From: an uncultured Clostridia bacterium
GTDB taxonomy: Bacteria > Bacillota > Clostridia > Oscillospirales > CAG-272
Assembly (NCBI GenBank): GCA_946407735.1
Contig: CAMJPL010000002.1
Coordinates: 1 to 64,000, forward strand
Length of the DNA: 64,000 nt
Direction: 5' to 3'
The position numbers and the translations under genes are program-made. How positions within the stretch are numbered: the first letter of the stretch is position 1; each line of letters opens with the position of its first letter. The notes below the pieces were generated by a model. The model worked only from the letters and a program-made list of their open reading frames with translations. It was not told the origin of the DNA and made no database searches. This document shows, piece by piece, positions 34,248 to 43,909 of the stretch.

Positions 34248-35234
34248 ATGAATGATCTGATAAGAAAGGGCTACATCGGAAATCCGTCCCAGCTCGTCAC
34301 CCTCAGGCGTATCGTATCCGACGAGGGAAAGTCGAAGGGATGCGGTATAATCGAGGCGGAGACCGCAAACGGGCTTCGGGTGGACATACTCGCCGACGCC
34401 GGGCTCGACATCGGGCACGCAAGATACAAGGGGATGCCTGTATCGTGGATGAGCAAAAACGGCTATGACGGCCCGGCGGCGATATCGCCGTACGAGACCG
34501 AGTTCGTGAACACCTTCCCGGGAGGTCTGCTCTATACCTGCGGACTGAGATCGGCAGGTCCGGCGAACCGGGACGGCGGCGAATGGCATCCGCTGCACGG
34601 CAGATACCACAGCCTCCCGGCGGAGAGGATATCCGCCGAGCTTAAAGACGATGAGATCATAATAAAGGGAGTCGTCCGTGAGACAGCCCTGTTCGGGCAT
34701 TGTCTCGAGGTAAAGCGCGAGATACGGATGCCGGTGTTCGGCTCGTCGATAAGCGTAAAAGACGTTATAACAAATATGTCGCCGAAGGACGAGGAGATAA
34801 TGACGATCTATCACTGCAACTTCGGCTATCCCCTTCTCTCGGAGAACGCCCGCCTGATCCTCCCGCAAGACAGGGATACGATCCCTCGCACAGATTTCGC
34901 CCGGACCGCTCTCGGCCGCGAATGCGGATTCGACAAGCCGATAGACGGCGAGGAGGAGCGCGTCTTCTTCCAGATAATGAAGAGCGAATTCTGCGCCAGG
35001 CTTGAAAACAGATCGGTAAAAACGGCCATGACGATTACATGGAGCGGAGACACCCTGCCGATCCTGTCGCAGTGGAGAAGCATGGGCAGCGGGGATTATG
35101 TTCTCGGGCTTGAGCCGACAAACTGCTATATCATGGGAAGGCATGACGAGCGCGAAAACGGCACGCTCAGGATCCTTCCGGCGTATGAAAGCGTCACGCA
35201 CGAAGTTACGATATCCTTCGAGACCGTCGAATGA
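34248..35234 (+). CDS. DUF4432 / aldose-epimerase-like protein 1
   Basis: 328 residues with a galactose-mutarotase-like beta-sandwich pattern. ADAGLDIGHARYKG and FPGGLLYTCGLRSAGP are typical of DUF4432, and HPLHGRYHSLPAE (about residue 113-124) holds the pair of His expected at the epimerase site. YHCNFGYPLL and LEPTNCY follow. It probably interconverts sugar anomers or binds a sugar. AGAGGCAG precedes ATG 34248. A HAD phosphatase gene follows 18 bp later. A second DUF4432 gene lies at 54234. Confidence 0.82.
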   Translation: MNDLIRKGYIGNPSQLVTLRRIVSDEGKSKGCGIIEAETANGLRVDILADAGLDIGHARYKGMPVSWMSKNGYDGPAAISPYETEFVNTFPGGLLYTCGLRSAGPANRDGGEWHPLHGRYHSLPAERISAELKDDEIIIKGVVRETALFGHCLEVKREIRMPVFGSSISVKDVITNMSPKDEEIMTIYHCNFGYPLLSENARLILPQDRDTIPRTDFARTALGRECGFDKPIDGEEERVFFQIMKSEFCARLENRSVKTAMTITWSGDTLPILSQWRSMGSGDYVLGLEPTNCYIMGRHDERENGTLRILPAYESVTHEVTISFETVE

Positions 35235-35252
35235 TCTTACGATACACCATCT

Positions 35253-35954
35253 ATGAGCAAAAAAGCGATCTTCTGGGATTTTGACGGGACTCTGGTATAT
35301 CCGAACGAGGCGTACACTCTCACCCTCGGCGAAGCTATGCGGGAATCGGGATATGAAACGGATATCGGCGACCTCCGAAGATGCGTCATCGAAGCCATAC
35401 CGTGGCATCACTCCGGCACGATCTATCCTCACGCGAAGGACGGCGGGTTTTGGCGGGAGGTATTCGGCGTGCTCGAAAAATATTACGATGCATTCGGGGT
35501 AAGAAAAGAGGACCGGGAAAGTATAAACAGCCGATACGCCGCTCTTATGCCGAAGTTCGGATACACGGCGTATGACGACGCAGAATACGCGCTCGGCGGA
35601 TGCCGCCGTCTCGGCTTTGAATGCTTTCTTCTGTCGAACAACTTCCCGGAACTGACACAGGCGGTAAAGGCGCTCGGTCTCGGCGGATATTTCTCGGATC
35701 ATATCATCTCCGGCTCGACAGGATACGACAAGCCCTGCCGCGAGATATTCGATATCGCGTTAAGAAAGGCCGGATATCCCGACGTCACGTATATGGTCGG
35801 CGACAATCCATACGCCGACATCGGCGGCGCAAAAGCCGCCGGGATGAAAACGATATGGATCGACCGATCCGGTAAGGGTGACTTAAGCGGCGCTGATCAT
35901 ATCTGCCGCAGCTTATCCGAGATACCGAAAATACTCGCGGGTGAAAAAATATAA
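35253..35954 (+). CDS. HAD-family sugar-phosphatase-like hydrolase
   Basis: 233 residues. FWDFDGTL (residues 7-14) has the nucleophile and acid Asp of HAD motif I. LLSNN is motif II, a Lys in GYDKPCREIF motif III, and GDNPYADIGGA motif IV. The insertion between motifs I and II is the helical cap of phosphoglycolate/beta-phosphoglucomutase-type members. ATG 35253 has no visible ribosome binding site, so it may depend on coupling to the DUF4432 gene. Confidence 0.88.
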   Translation: MSKKAIFWDFDGTLVYPNEAYTLTLGEAMRESGYETDIGDLRRCVIEAIPWHHSGTIYPHAKDGGFWREVFGVLEKYYDAFGVRKEDRESINSRYAALMPKFGYTAYDDAEYALGGCRRLGFECFLLSNNFPELTQAVKALGLGGYFSDHIISGSTGYDKPCREIFDIALRKAGYPDVTYMVGDNPYADIGGAKAAGMKTIWIDRSGKGDLSGADHICRSLSEIPKILAGEKI

Positions 35955-35970
35955 GGAAAGATACCGGCAA

Positions 35971-36002
35971 AACGCTCCCGGCTGAAAAACGCCGGGAGCG
36001 TT
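35971..36002. terminator. Bidirectional terminator
   Basis: A perfect 12-bp stem (35971-35982 with 35991-36002) with an eight-base A-rich loop, between convergent genes. Confidence 0.85.
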
Positions 36003-36029
36003 ATTATGCTGTTTTGCCTGACCGAACGC

Positions 36030-38102
36030 TCATTCGAGCGCCACGGCGACGGCTTCGAAATTCGCCTTTAGCTGAACCTTGAGATATCCGTTTGAGATGG
36101 ATATCTCGTTGTTTTCGCTCGATACGGCGTCTTTGATCCTCGAGGCGTCGACAGGGAGTGCGACATACTCCGGGATCTTCCCGCCGAAGGTATGGATCAC
36201 GGCGAGAGTGCCGCCGTCCGCACCTCTGCGCACAACGGCCTGCCAGCCGGTCGGCTTCAGATAGCTGTCCGTGCCGCTGCCGTATATATGCGACTCGCCG
36301 TCTCTGATTATATGCGAATACTTTTTATAGAAGGAGATCGCCCTGTCGGCGGCGGCCCACTGCTCGCCCGTGAGATCGTAGACGTCGCCCGACACGCACA
36401 TTACGCCGAGGAAGGTGTTGACAAGCGAATAGTTGATCCTCCTGATCGAGTCGGTCTTTCTCAGCACGGCCCAGATCTGGCTCTTTGACGGCTGCATCAG
36501 GCGATGAAGATTGGCCGCTATGATCGGGATATGCACACATTCATGGGCGTCGGAGAACGACGCCATGTCGCATCTATTCAGCATCGACGGCTCGAGGCGG
36601 TGACCTCCGGACGAGCAGCACTCGATAACGATGCCGGGCACGCGCTCGTGTATCTCGTCCATAAAGCTCTGAGTGGCGAGAAGGCTCTTGCGCAGGCCTT
36701 CGCCCAGCCCGTCGGCATCGTCGCAGCCGACGCCTATCGAATCGTTGTAGTCGATCTTTATATATCCGAAGCCGTTGCCGCGGAGCTTGTCTATCACCCT
36801 GCTTCTGAGATATTCCCTTACCTGCGGCTTCTTCATGTCGAGGAAGGTCCTTCCGCTCGTGATCGGGAAGCCGTTCCTCGTAAGAAGCATATCCTTGTTT
36901 TTATACACCTCGCTTGACGCCGAACAGTTCTCGAGCTCGAACCAGATCCCGGGGATCATACCGTCTTTTCTGATCATATCGGTGACCTTGGAAAGCCCCT
37001 CCGGGAAGCGCTTCTCGTTCACGTTCCAGTCGCCGATGAGTCCCCAGTCCCTGTCGCAGTACCATCCGGCGTCGATGACGAAGTAGTCGAAGCCTTTGTC
37101 TTTTATGACGCCGAGGATGCTTTCGATGTTTTCCTCGCTCGGATTGCCCCATGTCGTGCAGTACTCGTTGAACACCACCGGGAGCCCTCTGCCGGTCTTA
37201 GTCTTTACATTGCCCGAATGACGGTGCAGATCGAGCAGACGCTGGGAGACCTCAAAAACGCCGCCCTCGCCCGACGTAAGACAGGCATCGGGAGTCTCAA
37301 AGCTCTCCCCGGGGCGGACGGTCTTCTGCCAGTGCCCGTAATCATAGTCGGCAAGCCCGCCTCTGAGGCAAAGCTCGCTTCCCTGACGCCAGAATTCCAT
37401 CTGCCACGATGACGGGCAGGCAAGCTGAGCCGCCCATACGACCCCGGCGCTTTTGTCCTCGACGGCAGCGTACGGGAACCAGCCTCTCACAGGCATCGAG
37501 CCGATCTGACCGAATTTCTCGACCCTCGCACCGTAGCCGCTCCATGACTGCTCAAGATGATAGTCAAGGACGCTGCCGCTTTCGGCCTTTCCCTCGGCGC
37601 TCCACCAGCTTCTCGCGCGGTGCAGCATAAGGGCGTCGGTCTCGTCCGTGCCGCCGAACGGAGTCAGCATCCCGAGCGAGAATGAAGATATATGCTCAAG
37701 CACGGCGTCATGGTCGGAAAGATTCTCGAAGACAGATCTTATCTTCAGCGCCCGGCTGCCCTGCTCGTATGACAGGATGTGCTTCGCCTTATATCCACGC
37801 TCGTCGGCAAGAGTGGTGGTGACGACAGCCGTCCCGTCCTTCTCTTCTTTTGTCTGTGACTCATATTTCATCGCGTAGGTCGACTGAGCGGCCGACATCG
37901 TGACGCCGGCGGCGAATCCGGCCGGAAGATTGTCGCCGCGGATATACAGCTGAACGAGACTGTCGACGGCCCTGTCCTTCCATATGACTTTATCCGCCGC
38001 GTTGTCCGGGACGACGATCATTCCGACATGACCGCCGTCGTCCGCGGCATACATGACCCTCATATCGCCGAAAAGATAACTGCCGATTATTCTGTTTGGC
38101 AT
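36030..38102 (-). CDS. GH36-family alpha-galactosidase
   Basis: 690 residues. An N-terminal beta-supersandwich is followed by a (beta/alpha)8 barrel with FVIDAGWYCDRDWG, the nucleophile in YIKIDYND (Asp about 452), ECCSSGGHRLEPS and the acid/base in ASFSDAHE (about 515), then a C-terminal beta domain. This is the GH36/GH27-type clan-D pattern; GH36 hydrolyses alpha-1,6-galactosides such as raffinose and melibiose. No signal peptide. GGAGG precedes ATG 38102. It is the last gene of the leftward 43.7-36.0 kb unit. Confidence 0.92.
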   Translation of the reverse strand: MPNRIIGSYLFGDMRVMYAADDGGHVGMIVVPDNAADKVIWKDRAVDSLVQLYIRGDNLPAGFAAGVTMSAAQSTYAMKYESQTKEEKDGTAVVTTTLADERGYKAKHILSYEQGSRALKIRSVFENLSDHDAVLEHISSFSLGMLTPFGGTDETDALMLHRARSWWSAEGKAESGSVLDYHLEQSWSGYGARVEKFGQIGSMPVRGWFPYAAVEDKSAGVVWAAQLACPSSWQMEFWRQGSELCLRGGLADYDYGHWQKTVRPGESFETPDACLTSGEGGVFEVSQRLLDLHRHSGNVKTKTGRGLPVVFNEYCTTWGNPSEENIESILGVIKDKGFDYFVIDAGWYCDRDWGLIGDWNVNEKRFPEGLSKVTDMIRKDGMIPGIWFELENCSASSEVYKNKDMLLTRNGFPITSGRTFLDMKKPQVREYLRSRVIDKLRGNGFGYIKIDYNDSIGVGCDDADGLGEGLRKSLLATQSFMDEIHERVPGIVIECCSSGGHRLEPSMLNRCDMASFSDAHECVHIPIIAANLHRLMQPSKSQIWAVLRKTDSIRRINYSLVNTFLGVMCVSGDVYDLTGEQWAAADRAISFYKKYSHIIRDGESHIYGSGTDSYLKPTGWQAVVRRGADGGTLAVIHTFGGKIPEYVALPVDASRIKDAVSSENNEISISNGYLKVQLKANFEAVAVALE

Positions 38103-38139
38103 AGCCGTGCCTCCTTCTGTGATCAGGATCCGATTTTTG

Positions 38140-39279
38140 TCAGATTATCCCCTCGCCGGTCGTCTTCCCTTCGCTGTCCGAGAAGGTGACGTGTATCGGG
38201 GCTTTATATTCCTCGCCGAGACTTATCATGGCGCCGATATAGTCGGCCTTTTCGCGGTCTTTGTTTTTATGAAGGGGGATCCCTCCGACCACGGCGTCGC
38301 AGCACTGGCCTCTTTCGTCATATTTACTTCCCGCGCGCCAGATCTCGGCGCAGTGATGATGGCCGTATATCAGCACCTCGGGCTTTATGCTGTCGCGCAT
38401 CATAGCCGCCCATTCCGAGTACAGCTCGTTCTCTATATCGAACGGAGGATAATATTTATATGTGAACGGGATATGGCAGATGACGACTCTGTGGCTGACG
38501 CCGGGAGCGAGATACTCATCGTCGGCGTTCGCTATCACCTGTTTTATATACTCGGTCTCGCGCAGACGGAAGCCGTGCATGCATATCGTGCCGCCGTACT
38601 CCACGCTCGAGTCATCCTTGTCCTCGCCGCAGTCGAGCACCAGTCCCCACAGTCCTCCGCAGCGGAAGGTATAGTAGGTCTTGCCGTCCCTCGTCGGGGT
38701 GTAGCGCTCGAACTGCTCGGCGCAGAGGCCTCTCGTGTCGTGATTGCCGCGGCTGAATACGGCTGGGATCATCCCGAGCGTCACGCCGCCGGATATCGCG
38801 AAGACCGTCATTATATGATCGACGCTCGCGCTCGAGTCGGGGATATCGCCGTTTAGCACCAGAAGATCGGTCTCGCCGCGCCATCTCTCGGAGAACGCTA
38901 TCGGCTCGTCGCGGAGATTGTGCGTGTCGGAGATATGTAGTATATTCACGCCCTTTTTCTCCGGCGCAAGAGGCCGGAACTCGAATTCGGTGATGTACGG
39001 ATCTGAGCCCTTTGGATAATACGGCTGACGGTCGGGGAACAGACGGAACACCGTCGTGTATCTTCCGGCTCTGTCAAGCTCGCTCATCGGCACCTCGACA
39101 CGGTGGACCTTTGTCTCCGAACGCATGATGCCGTTCGACTCGTCGTAATACTTTACGCCGTTTATCTCAACCCAGAATACAGCCGAAGCGTCTATGACCG
39201 CGAAGATCTGATACGTGTCCTTCATCGCGAAGACTGTCGGCGCGAAAACCATATGTTCCGGAAGCGATATATTGTTCAA
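38140..39279 (-). CDS. Calcineurin-like metallophosphoesterase with N-terminal beta domain
   Basis: 379 residues. Residues 1-110 form an Ig-like beta domain. The phosphoesterase domain follows: HISDTHN (D-x-H), NGDIPD (GD), SRGNHD (GNHD), a C-terminal VICHIPF and YGHHHC (GHxH). Substrate unknown. The start is TTG 39279, supported by GGGAGG six bases upstream. This TTG overlaps the stop of the preceding 930-residue gene (TTGA), so translation is coupled. No secretion signal. Confidence 0.88.
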   Translation of the reverse strand: MNNISLPEHMVFAPTVFAMKDTYQIFAVIDASAVFWVEINGVKYYDESNGIMRSETKVHRVEVPMSELDRAGRYTTVFRLFPDRQPYYPKGSDPYITEFEFRPLAPEKKGVNILHISDTHNLRDEPIAFSERWRGETDLLVLNGDIPDSSASVDHIMTVFAISGGVTLGMIPAVFSRGNHDTRGLCAEQFERYTPTRDGKTYYTFRCGGLWGLVLDCGEDKDDSSVEYGGTICMHGFRLRETEYIKQVIANADDEYLAPGVSHRVVICHIPFTYKYYPPFDIENELYSEWAAMMRDSIKPEVLIYGHHHCAEIWRAGSKYDERGQCCDAVVGGIPLHKNKDREKADYIGAMISLGEEYKAPIHVTFSDSEGKTTGEGII

Positions 39280-42068
39280 ATCGAAACCTCCCTGATAGCT
39301 TTCAGTTCATTATATACGATATCGCTGTCATCCGATCCCGGCTCGAGCACGACCGGAATCTTTTTCTTTTTCGCCGCCTCGTAAACGGCGGCGAGGACAT
39401 CTTCCCTCTCCCCGCCGGATATCGGCGAGCTCATCGGGTATCTCTGACCGAACATGTCGGTCTTCATATCCGACAGGATAAGCATTCCGGCGTTCTCGGG
39501 AAGCGACGCCGCCTCTCCCGCCGCCAGAGCGAAGCAGCTGCTGTACGCAAGCGAGCCGTATCTTCCGCCGTCCCAGAGCTCGTACTGCTCGCTGAGCGGG
39601 ATGAGCTGATCGCGGTTCACGACATACGGCATGACGCCTCTTTCCCTGCAAAGCGCGGCGATGACTTCGAGCGATCTGAGCGAGCCGCTTACAGCCTGCT
39701 CATGCGAGTATTCGTTCTCGGCGTTGCGGTGAAGCGAGAATATCGCTCCGGCGCAGCCGTAGCATGACGCCTTGTCCAGCGCCTCGCGTATGAATTCGAT
39801 CGCTCTCTCCGTCCTCTTCGGGAAATTCCCGATGATGGTGAGCTCGGGCACGTGATCGAGCATGCGGGTGAAATCGACCATCACCTTCACCGACTGAAGG
39901 CGGAACATATGTCCCTCCTTTTCGGCGGCGGCTTTGTCCAGCCTGCCGAAATATGAGGCCGGGAGCTTCACGCCGGCGAAATGATGGGGGAAAGTCGGAT
40001 GATCGAGCAGATATCTCCCGGCGTCGCTCACATCCTCGGTAAGCGCAAGATAGAGATCGTCTCCTGTGAAAACGGGATTCGTCTCCTCCATCCTGCCGAG
40101 CCTTATGCCGTCTGCGCGCACCCTGAACATCCTGAAATCGTACGGCGGCAGCTCATACCTGCCCTCTTTCTTCTCCCCGCCGTCTTTTTGCGTCACGCCT
40201 CTCGGAAGAAATTCGCCGAGTCCCTTCACGCAGTCGTCTATGACGATCTCCTCGGCGGACACATCGCCTTCGGCGGCGAGTATATCGAACCGCTCCGTTT
40301 CAAGCGTGTTGTTTGCGACATACAGCGTGTATTCGCCGTCGTCCTTCACGGCAAGGGTGTAATGCAGACGGCGGTTCGACACATAGATCAGACGGAGCGA
40401 ATCGAACAGCGACGCGAGATAACTCTTTGCTTCTCCGCTCAGCCTGTACGGGTGGCAGATCTCACCGTTCGGCTGATTGTCAGCAGAAAGCGCCTCGCCC
40501 GTCGGTACGAGCGCATTTCGGATCGTCATGACGGAGCCGGAGCCGTAATGCGTAAGCGAAAGATTTCCGCCGCCGAACAGATGTTCGTCATCGCAGCCGC
40601 ACTTCGGCTCGAACACGACGGCCGTGCCGCCATCTCGGACGTATTTTCTGATCTTGTCGTAGGTCTCGCGGTCGAGCGTCACGTCCGGCAGGATGACGGC
40701 GGCGCGGTACCTTGACAGCACCTCGTATCGGACATCCGACAAAAGCACGTCGGCGATCTCGCCGTACGGAGTCGGTGTCATGAAGCCGCACTCGTCACGG
40801 TAAAATCCGGCGTTCTCATATCCGGGGTACAGCATCGAGAACAGGCAGTCGAGGGTATGATCGCCTTCGCCGTACGGGAGATCTCCCCAGACACGGTAGA
40901 CGGCCGAAGTATAAAGGTGTCTCGGCGGCGTCCAGCCGGAGAAGAAATCGGCGACTATCGCGAGAGGAGCGTAATGCGTCCCGGCGCTCCCGTTCTTTTC
41001 GACGAAATCGGCGCAGTAACGCTGGATCTCGCCTACCGGCGTAAGGGTGTATTTTTTATTTCCGACGATATAGTGCAGATCGTCCGTCACATCTCCCGGC
41101 TGCGCCTCAGATGTCGTGAACCAGCTCCCCTCGAAGCCGAGGATGTCGCTTCCGTAGATATACTGGTTATATATCAGCCGGCGAAGGAGCGAAAGCGATG
41201 TGCCGCCCGTCCTGCCCTTCTCATATCCGAGGAATGTGTCGGGCTCGTCGTCCATGACGGCGTAATCCTTGTAGCCCCATCTGTTCCACACCGACGCGTT
41301 GCCGTAGTACAGCAGTCCGTACTGCTTTGCCGCGCCGCGTATGAAGGAAAACCACATCGGATTCGACGGCAGCGCCTGAGCCGTCTCGGCGCCGATCATG
41401 ATGGTGTTGCCCTCCTTCGCGAAATAATGGAGGTAGGTGAGCGAGGAAAGGGTCACGGTATGGTTGAGCATGGCGTCCCCGAGCTTCTCAAAATAGCTGT
41501 GGAACTGCCTGTACTGCGCTTTGCGGTCGTTTATGATCGGAGTCTTGCTCTCGGCGGAGGCGTGGATATATCTGCCGTCCTGCTCGCCGTTGTCATAGCC
41601 GAGGAAATGATCGCCGAGCTTTTCCTTCATATATCTGTCGGCGGAAGACGGTATGCTGTACTCTCCCCAGATGCCGGTCACCGGCTTCGATCCTGGCACA
41701 TATCCCCAGAAATCGAACATGTACAGCCCTCTCTCAGCGCAGATATCGACGAGCTCGCCGAAATTCCCGGCGAAAAGCGTCGGATACACCGGCCAGAGCA
41801 CCCGCCCGAGACGGAAATGATCGACATAGAGATCGATCGTCTCCTTTATCTCCTTCAGCATCGAGCCGTCGTCGGGCAGAGGTCTAGCCCCCATGTCGGC
41901 CGCCTCGCCGATGTCCTTTATATTCGGCGATGTGGACGGAAATCCGCGGAGCGAAGTGAACTGGATCCTGCCGCCGAGAGCCTTTCTCGTGACGGCCTTC
42001 GCCGTGCGCCTGCCGTAATCCGGGTATTTCTCCGGTTCTGTCGGATGAAGATAAACCTTGACTGTCAT
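39276..42068 (-). CDS. Large putative glycosidase with two TIM-barrel-like halves
   Basis: 930 residues. Residues about 60-380 look like a glycoside-hydrolase barrel (FDFWGYVPGSKPV, YDNGEQDGRY, MIGAETAQAL, AVMDDEPD). About 380-520 resembles a GATase-like domain (AAVILPDVTL, GGTAVVFEP), followed by a beta domain. The last 250 residues resemble a xylose-isomerase-like barrel (VMVDFTRMLDHVPE, LILSDMKTDMFG, IPVVLEPGSDD). I do not recognise a named family. ATG 42068 is chosen, with AAGGTGA upstream, over the in-frame GTG at 42077. It precedes the coupled phosphoesterase and a GH36 gene. Confidence 0.6.
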   Translation of the reverse strand: MTVKVYLHPTEPEKYPDYGRRTAKAVTRKALGGRIQFTSLRGFPSTSPNIKDIGEAADMGARPLPDDGSMLKEIKETIDLYVDHFRLGRVLWPVYPTLFAGNFGELVDICAERGLYMFDFWGYVPGSKPVTGIWGEYSIPSSADRYMKEKLGDHFLGYDNGEQDGRYIHASAESKTPIINDRKAQYRQFHSYFEKLGDAMLNHTVTLSSLTYLHYFAKEGNTIMIGAETAQALPSNPMWFSFIRGAAKQYGLLYYGNASVWNRWGYKDYAVMDDEPDTFLGYEKGRTGGTSLSLLRRLIYNQYIYGSDILGFEGSWFTTSEAQPGDVTDDLHYIVGNKKYTLTPVGEIQRYCADFVEKNGSAGTHYAPLAIVADFFSGWTPPRHLYTSAVYRVWGDLPYGEGDHTLDCLFSMLYPGYENAGFYRDECGFMTPTPYGEIADVLLSDVRYEVLSRYRAAVILPDVTLDRETYDKIRKYVRDGGTAVVFEPKCGCDDEHLFGGGNLSLTHYGSGSVMTIRNALVPTGEALSADNQPNGEICHPYRLSGEAKSYLASLFDSLRLIYVSNRRLHYTLAVKDDGEYTLYVANNTLETERFDILAAEGDVSAEEIVIDDCVKGLGEFLPRGVTQKDGGEKKEGRYELPPYDFRMFRVRADGIRLGRMEETNPVFTGDDLYLALTEDVSDAGRYLLDHPTFPHHFAGVKLPASYFGRLDKAAAEKEGHMFRLQSVKVMVDFTRMLDHVPELTIIGNFPKRTERAIEFIREALDKASCYGCAGAIFSLHRNAENEYSHEQAVSGSLRSLEVIAALCRERGVMPYVVNRDQLIPLSEQYELWDGGRYGSLAYSSCFALAAGEAASLPENAGMLILSDMKTDMFGQRYPMSSPISGGEREDVLAAVYEAAKKKKIPVVLEPGSDDSDIVYNELKAIREVSI

Positions 42069-42095
42069 ATTATTCACCTTATACGGTTGTTTTTT

Positions 42096-43133
42096 TCAGA
42101 AGCACCTGTCTTTTCTGTCTTTTCTGCACCGTTCGATATTCCCGCATCTGTAGCACAGCTCGTTTTCGCAGATGCCGTCGTTTTCAAAATATGAGAGGAT
42201 GTTGTCTATCGTAGTCTGCGCTATGCTGGACAGCGCTTCCTCGGTCAGAAACGCCTGATGAGAGGTGACGATGACGTTCGGCATGGATATCAGTCTCGAA
42301 AGCAGATCGTCGTCCATTATATGCCCCGAGCGGTCCTCGAAGAAGATATCCGCCTCCTCCTCATAGACGTCAAGGCAGGCGGCGCCTATCTTCCGGCTTT
42401 TTATGCCGTCGAGAAGAGCTTCGGCGTCGATGAGACCGCCTCTCGAGGTATTGATTATCACCGCGTTTTTCTTCATCTTCCCGATACTGTCGGCGCTTAT
42501 GATATGCCTCGTCTCATCAGTCAGCGGGCAATGAAGGGAGATGATATCGCTCTCCGCGAATAGACGGTCGAGGTCAACGTACTCAGCGCCGATATCGGCT
42601 GAGGGATATTTGTCATACGCGAGTACCTTCATGCCGAAGCCGCGGCAGATATCTGTGAATATCCTGCCGATTCTTCCCGTGCCGATAACTCCGACGGTCT
42701 TTCCGTATAGATTGAATCCGGTGAGCCCGCTCAGAGAGAAATTGAAATCGCGGGTCCGGTTGTACGCCTTATGAATGCGGCGGACAGATGTGAGCAGCAG
42801 AGCCATGGCGTGCTCGGCTACCGCGTTCGGCGAGTAGGACGGGACATGGACCACGTGGATCTTCCCGAAAGCCGATCTTACGTCGACGTTGTTGTACCCG
42901 GCGCATCTGAGAGCGATCAGCCTGACGCCCAGAGCGTAAAGCCGGTCGATGACGGCGGCATTCACCGTATCGTTCACGAAGACGCAGACGGCTTCGCAGT
43001 CCTGCGCCAGATTCACCGTGTCCTCGTTCAGCTTTGTCTCGATAAAGCGAAACCTGACGCCGTGAAGGTCTCCGAATTTCTGAAAAGAAGGCCTGTCGTA
43101 TTCCCTGGTGTCGAAAAAAGCGACGTTTATCAT
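42096..43133 (-). CDS. D-lactate dehydrogenase-like 2-hydroxyacid dehydrogenase with Cys-rich tail
   Basis: 345 residues. The catalytic domain pieces are RCAGYNNVD, and the NAD domain has GVIGTGRIGR (about residue 150). The catalytic Arg is in NTSRGGLID, the Glu in LDVYEEE and the His in TSHQAFLTEEAL, as in LdhA-type D-lactate dehydrogenases. The C-terminus is extended by a segment with five Cys spaced C-x4-C-x2-C-x5-C-x6-C among Arg/Lys residues, which is not part of the catalytic fold. GGGG precedes ATG 43133. It sits between a macrodomain gene and the 930-residue gene. Confidence 0.88.
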   Translation of the reverse strand: MINVAFFDTREYDRPSFQKFGDLHGVRFRFIETKLNEDTVNLAQDCEAVCVFVNDTVNAAVIDRLYALGVRLIALRCAGYNNVDVRSAFGKIHVVHVPSYSPNAVAEHAMALLLTSVRRIHKAYNRTRDFNFSLSGLTGFNLYGKTVGVIGTGRIGRIFTDICRGFGMKVLAYDKYPSADIGAEYVDLDRLFAESDIISLHCPLTDETRHIISADSIGKMKKNAVIINTSRGGLIDAEALLDGIKSRKIGAACLDVYEEEADIFFEDRSGHIMDDDLLSRLISMPNVIVTSHQAFLTEEALSSIAQTTIDNILSYFENDGICENELCYRCGNIERCRKDRKDRCF

Positions 43134-43166
43134 GATGTCATATCCCCGTTTTCTCGTCTGTCGATC

Positions 43167-43706
43167 CTATGTCCTTTTATATCCCGCGGCCTTGCTTTCA
43201 GCCAGCAGGGTGTTTCCGGCGTCATATATTTCCTCGCTCAGCACGGCGAAGACGATATTTATCGAAGCGTCAGCATGGCGGTCGAGGAAATCGCCGCAGG
43301 CGCGGAGCGCCTCACGCCATGCTCCGTTCACCGGATATCCGTATATGCCGGAGGATATCAGGGGAAATACTATCGAGTGACAGCCGTTTTCCGCCGCGAG
43401 CGTAAGCGAGCTTTGATACGCCGAGTAAAGCAGCTCCGCCTCGCCGCGCCTGCCGCCCCTCCAGACGGGTCCGACCGCGTGGATTATATATTTCGCCTTT
43501 GAATCGAAGCCCGGCGTGATGACCGCTGAGCCGGTATCGCAGCGGCCGATCTTATCGCAGGCTTCGCTCAGCTTTCTGTATCCGGCCGCGTCGAATATCG
43601 CGCCGCAGACGCCTCCGCCGGCCATGAGATCCTCATTCGCGGCGTTTACGATGGCGTCGGCGGACAGCTCCGTGATGCCTGCCTTCCTTATTTCTATCGA
43701 GTTCAT
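43167..43706 (-). CDS. Macrodomain protein, ADP-ribose/O-acetyl-ADP-ribose hydrolase type
   Basis: 179 residues, a single macro domain. DAIVNAANEDLMAGGGVCGAI (residues about 17-37) is the MacroD-type signature with the catalytic N-A-A-N and the GGGV loop. ISSGIYGYP binds the diphosphate. Family members remove ADP-ribose from proteins or hydrolyse O-acetyl-ADP-ribose. GGAGGG precedes ATG 43706. First gene of the leftward unit. Confidence 0.93.
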   Translation of the reverse strand: MNSIEIRKAGITELSADAIVNAANEDLMAGGGVCGAIFDAAGYRKLSEACDKIGRCDTGSAVITPGFDSKAKYIIHAVGPVWRGGRRGEAELLYSAYQSSLTLAAENGCHSIVFPLISSGIYGYPVNGAWREALRACGDFLDRHADASINIVFAVLSEEIYDAGNTLLAESKAAGYKRT

Positions 43707-43749
43707 GATCCCTCCGGCATAACTTCGCGTTTTGATCCTGTGTACATAT

Positions 43750-43778
43750 ATTATACCATATTATTATCGGTTTGTATA
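43750..43778 (-). promoter_or_regulatory. Promoter of the macrodomain/LDH/GH36 unit
   Basis: Minus strand TATAAT (43750-43755) with TGG extended -10. The -35 at 17 bp is only TATACA (43773-43778). Confidence 0.55.
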
Positions 43779-43825
43779 GCCGAAAGAAAATATTTTCATC
43801 ATTTTTCTTCCGGGACGATTAGCTG

Positions 43826-43854
43826 TTGAAATGCAGGCGCGATAATGGTATAAT
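43826..43854 (+). promoter_or_regulatory. Promoter of the GH51 gene
   Basis: TTGAAA (43826-43831), 17 bp, TATAAT (43849-43854), TGG extended -10. Confidence 0.85.
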
Positions 43855-43909
43855 ATATGAAACGCCGAATAAACGCGGCGCTTGGAAGAAAAATGACAAG
43901 AGGTACAAA

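Noticed and set aside
34227-35702. 491-codon open frame antisense to the DUF4432/HAD genes
   Set aside because: The sense strand has two clear families with catalytic motifs. The antisense frame lacks any domain and arises from GC-rich codon bias.
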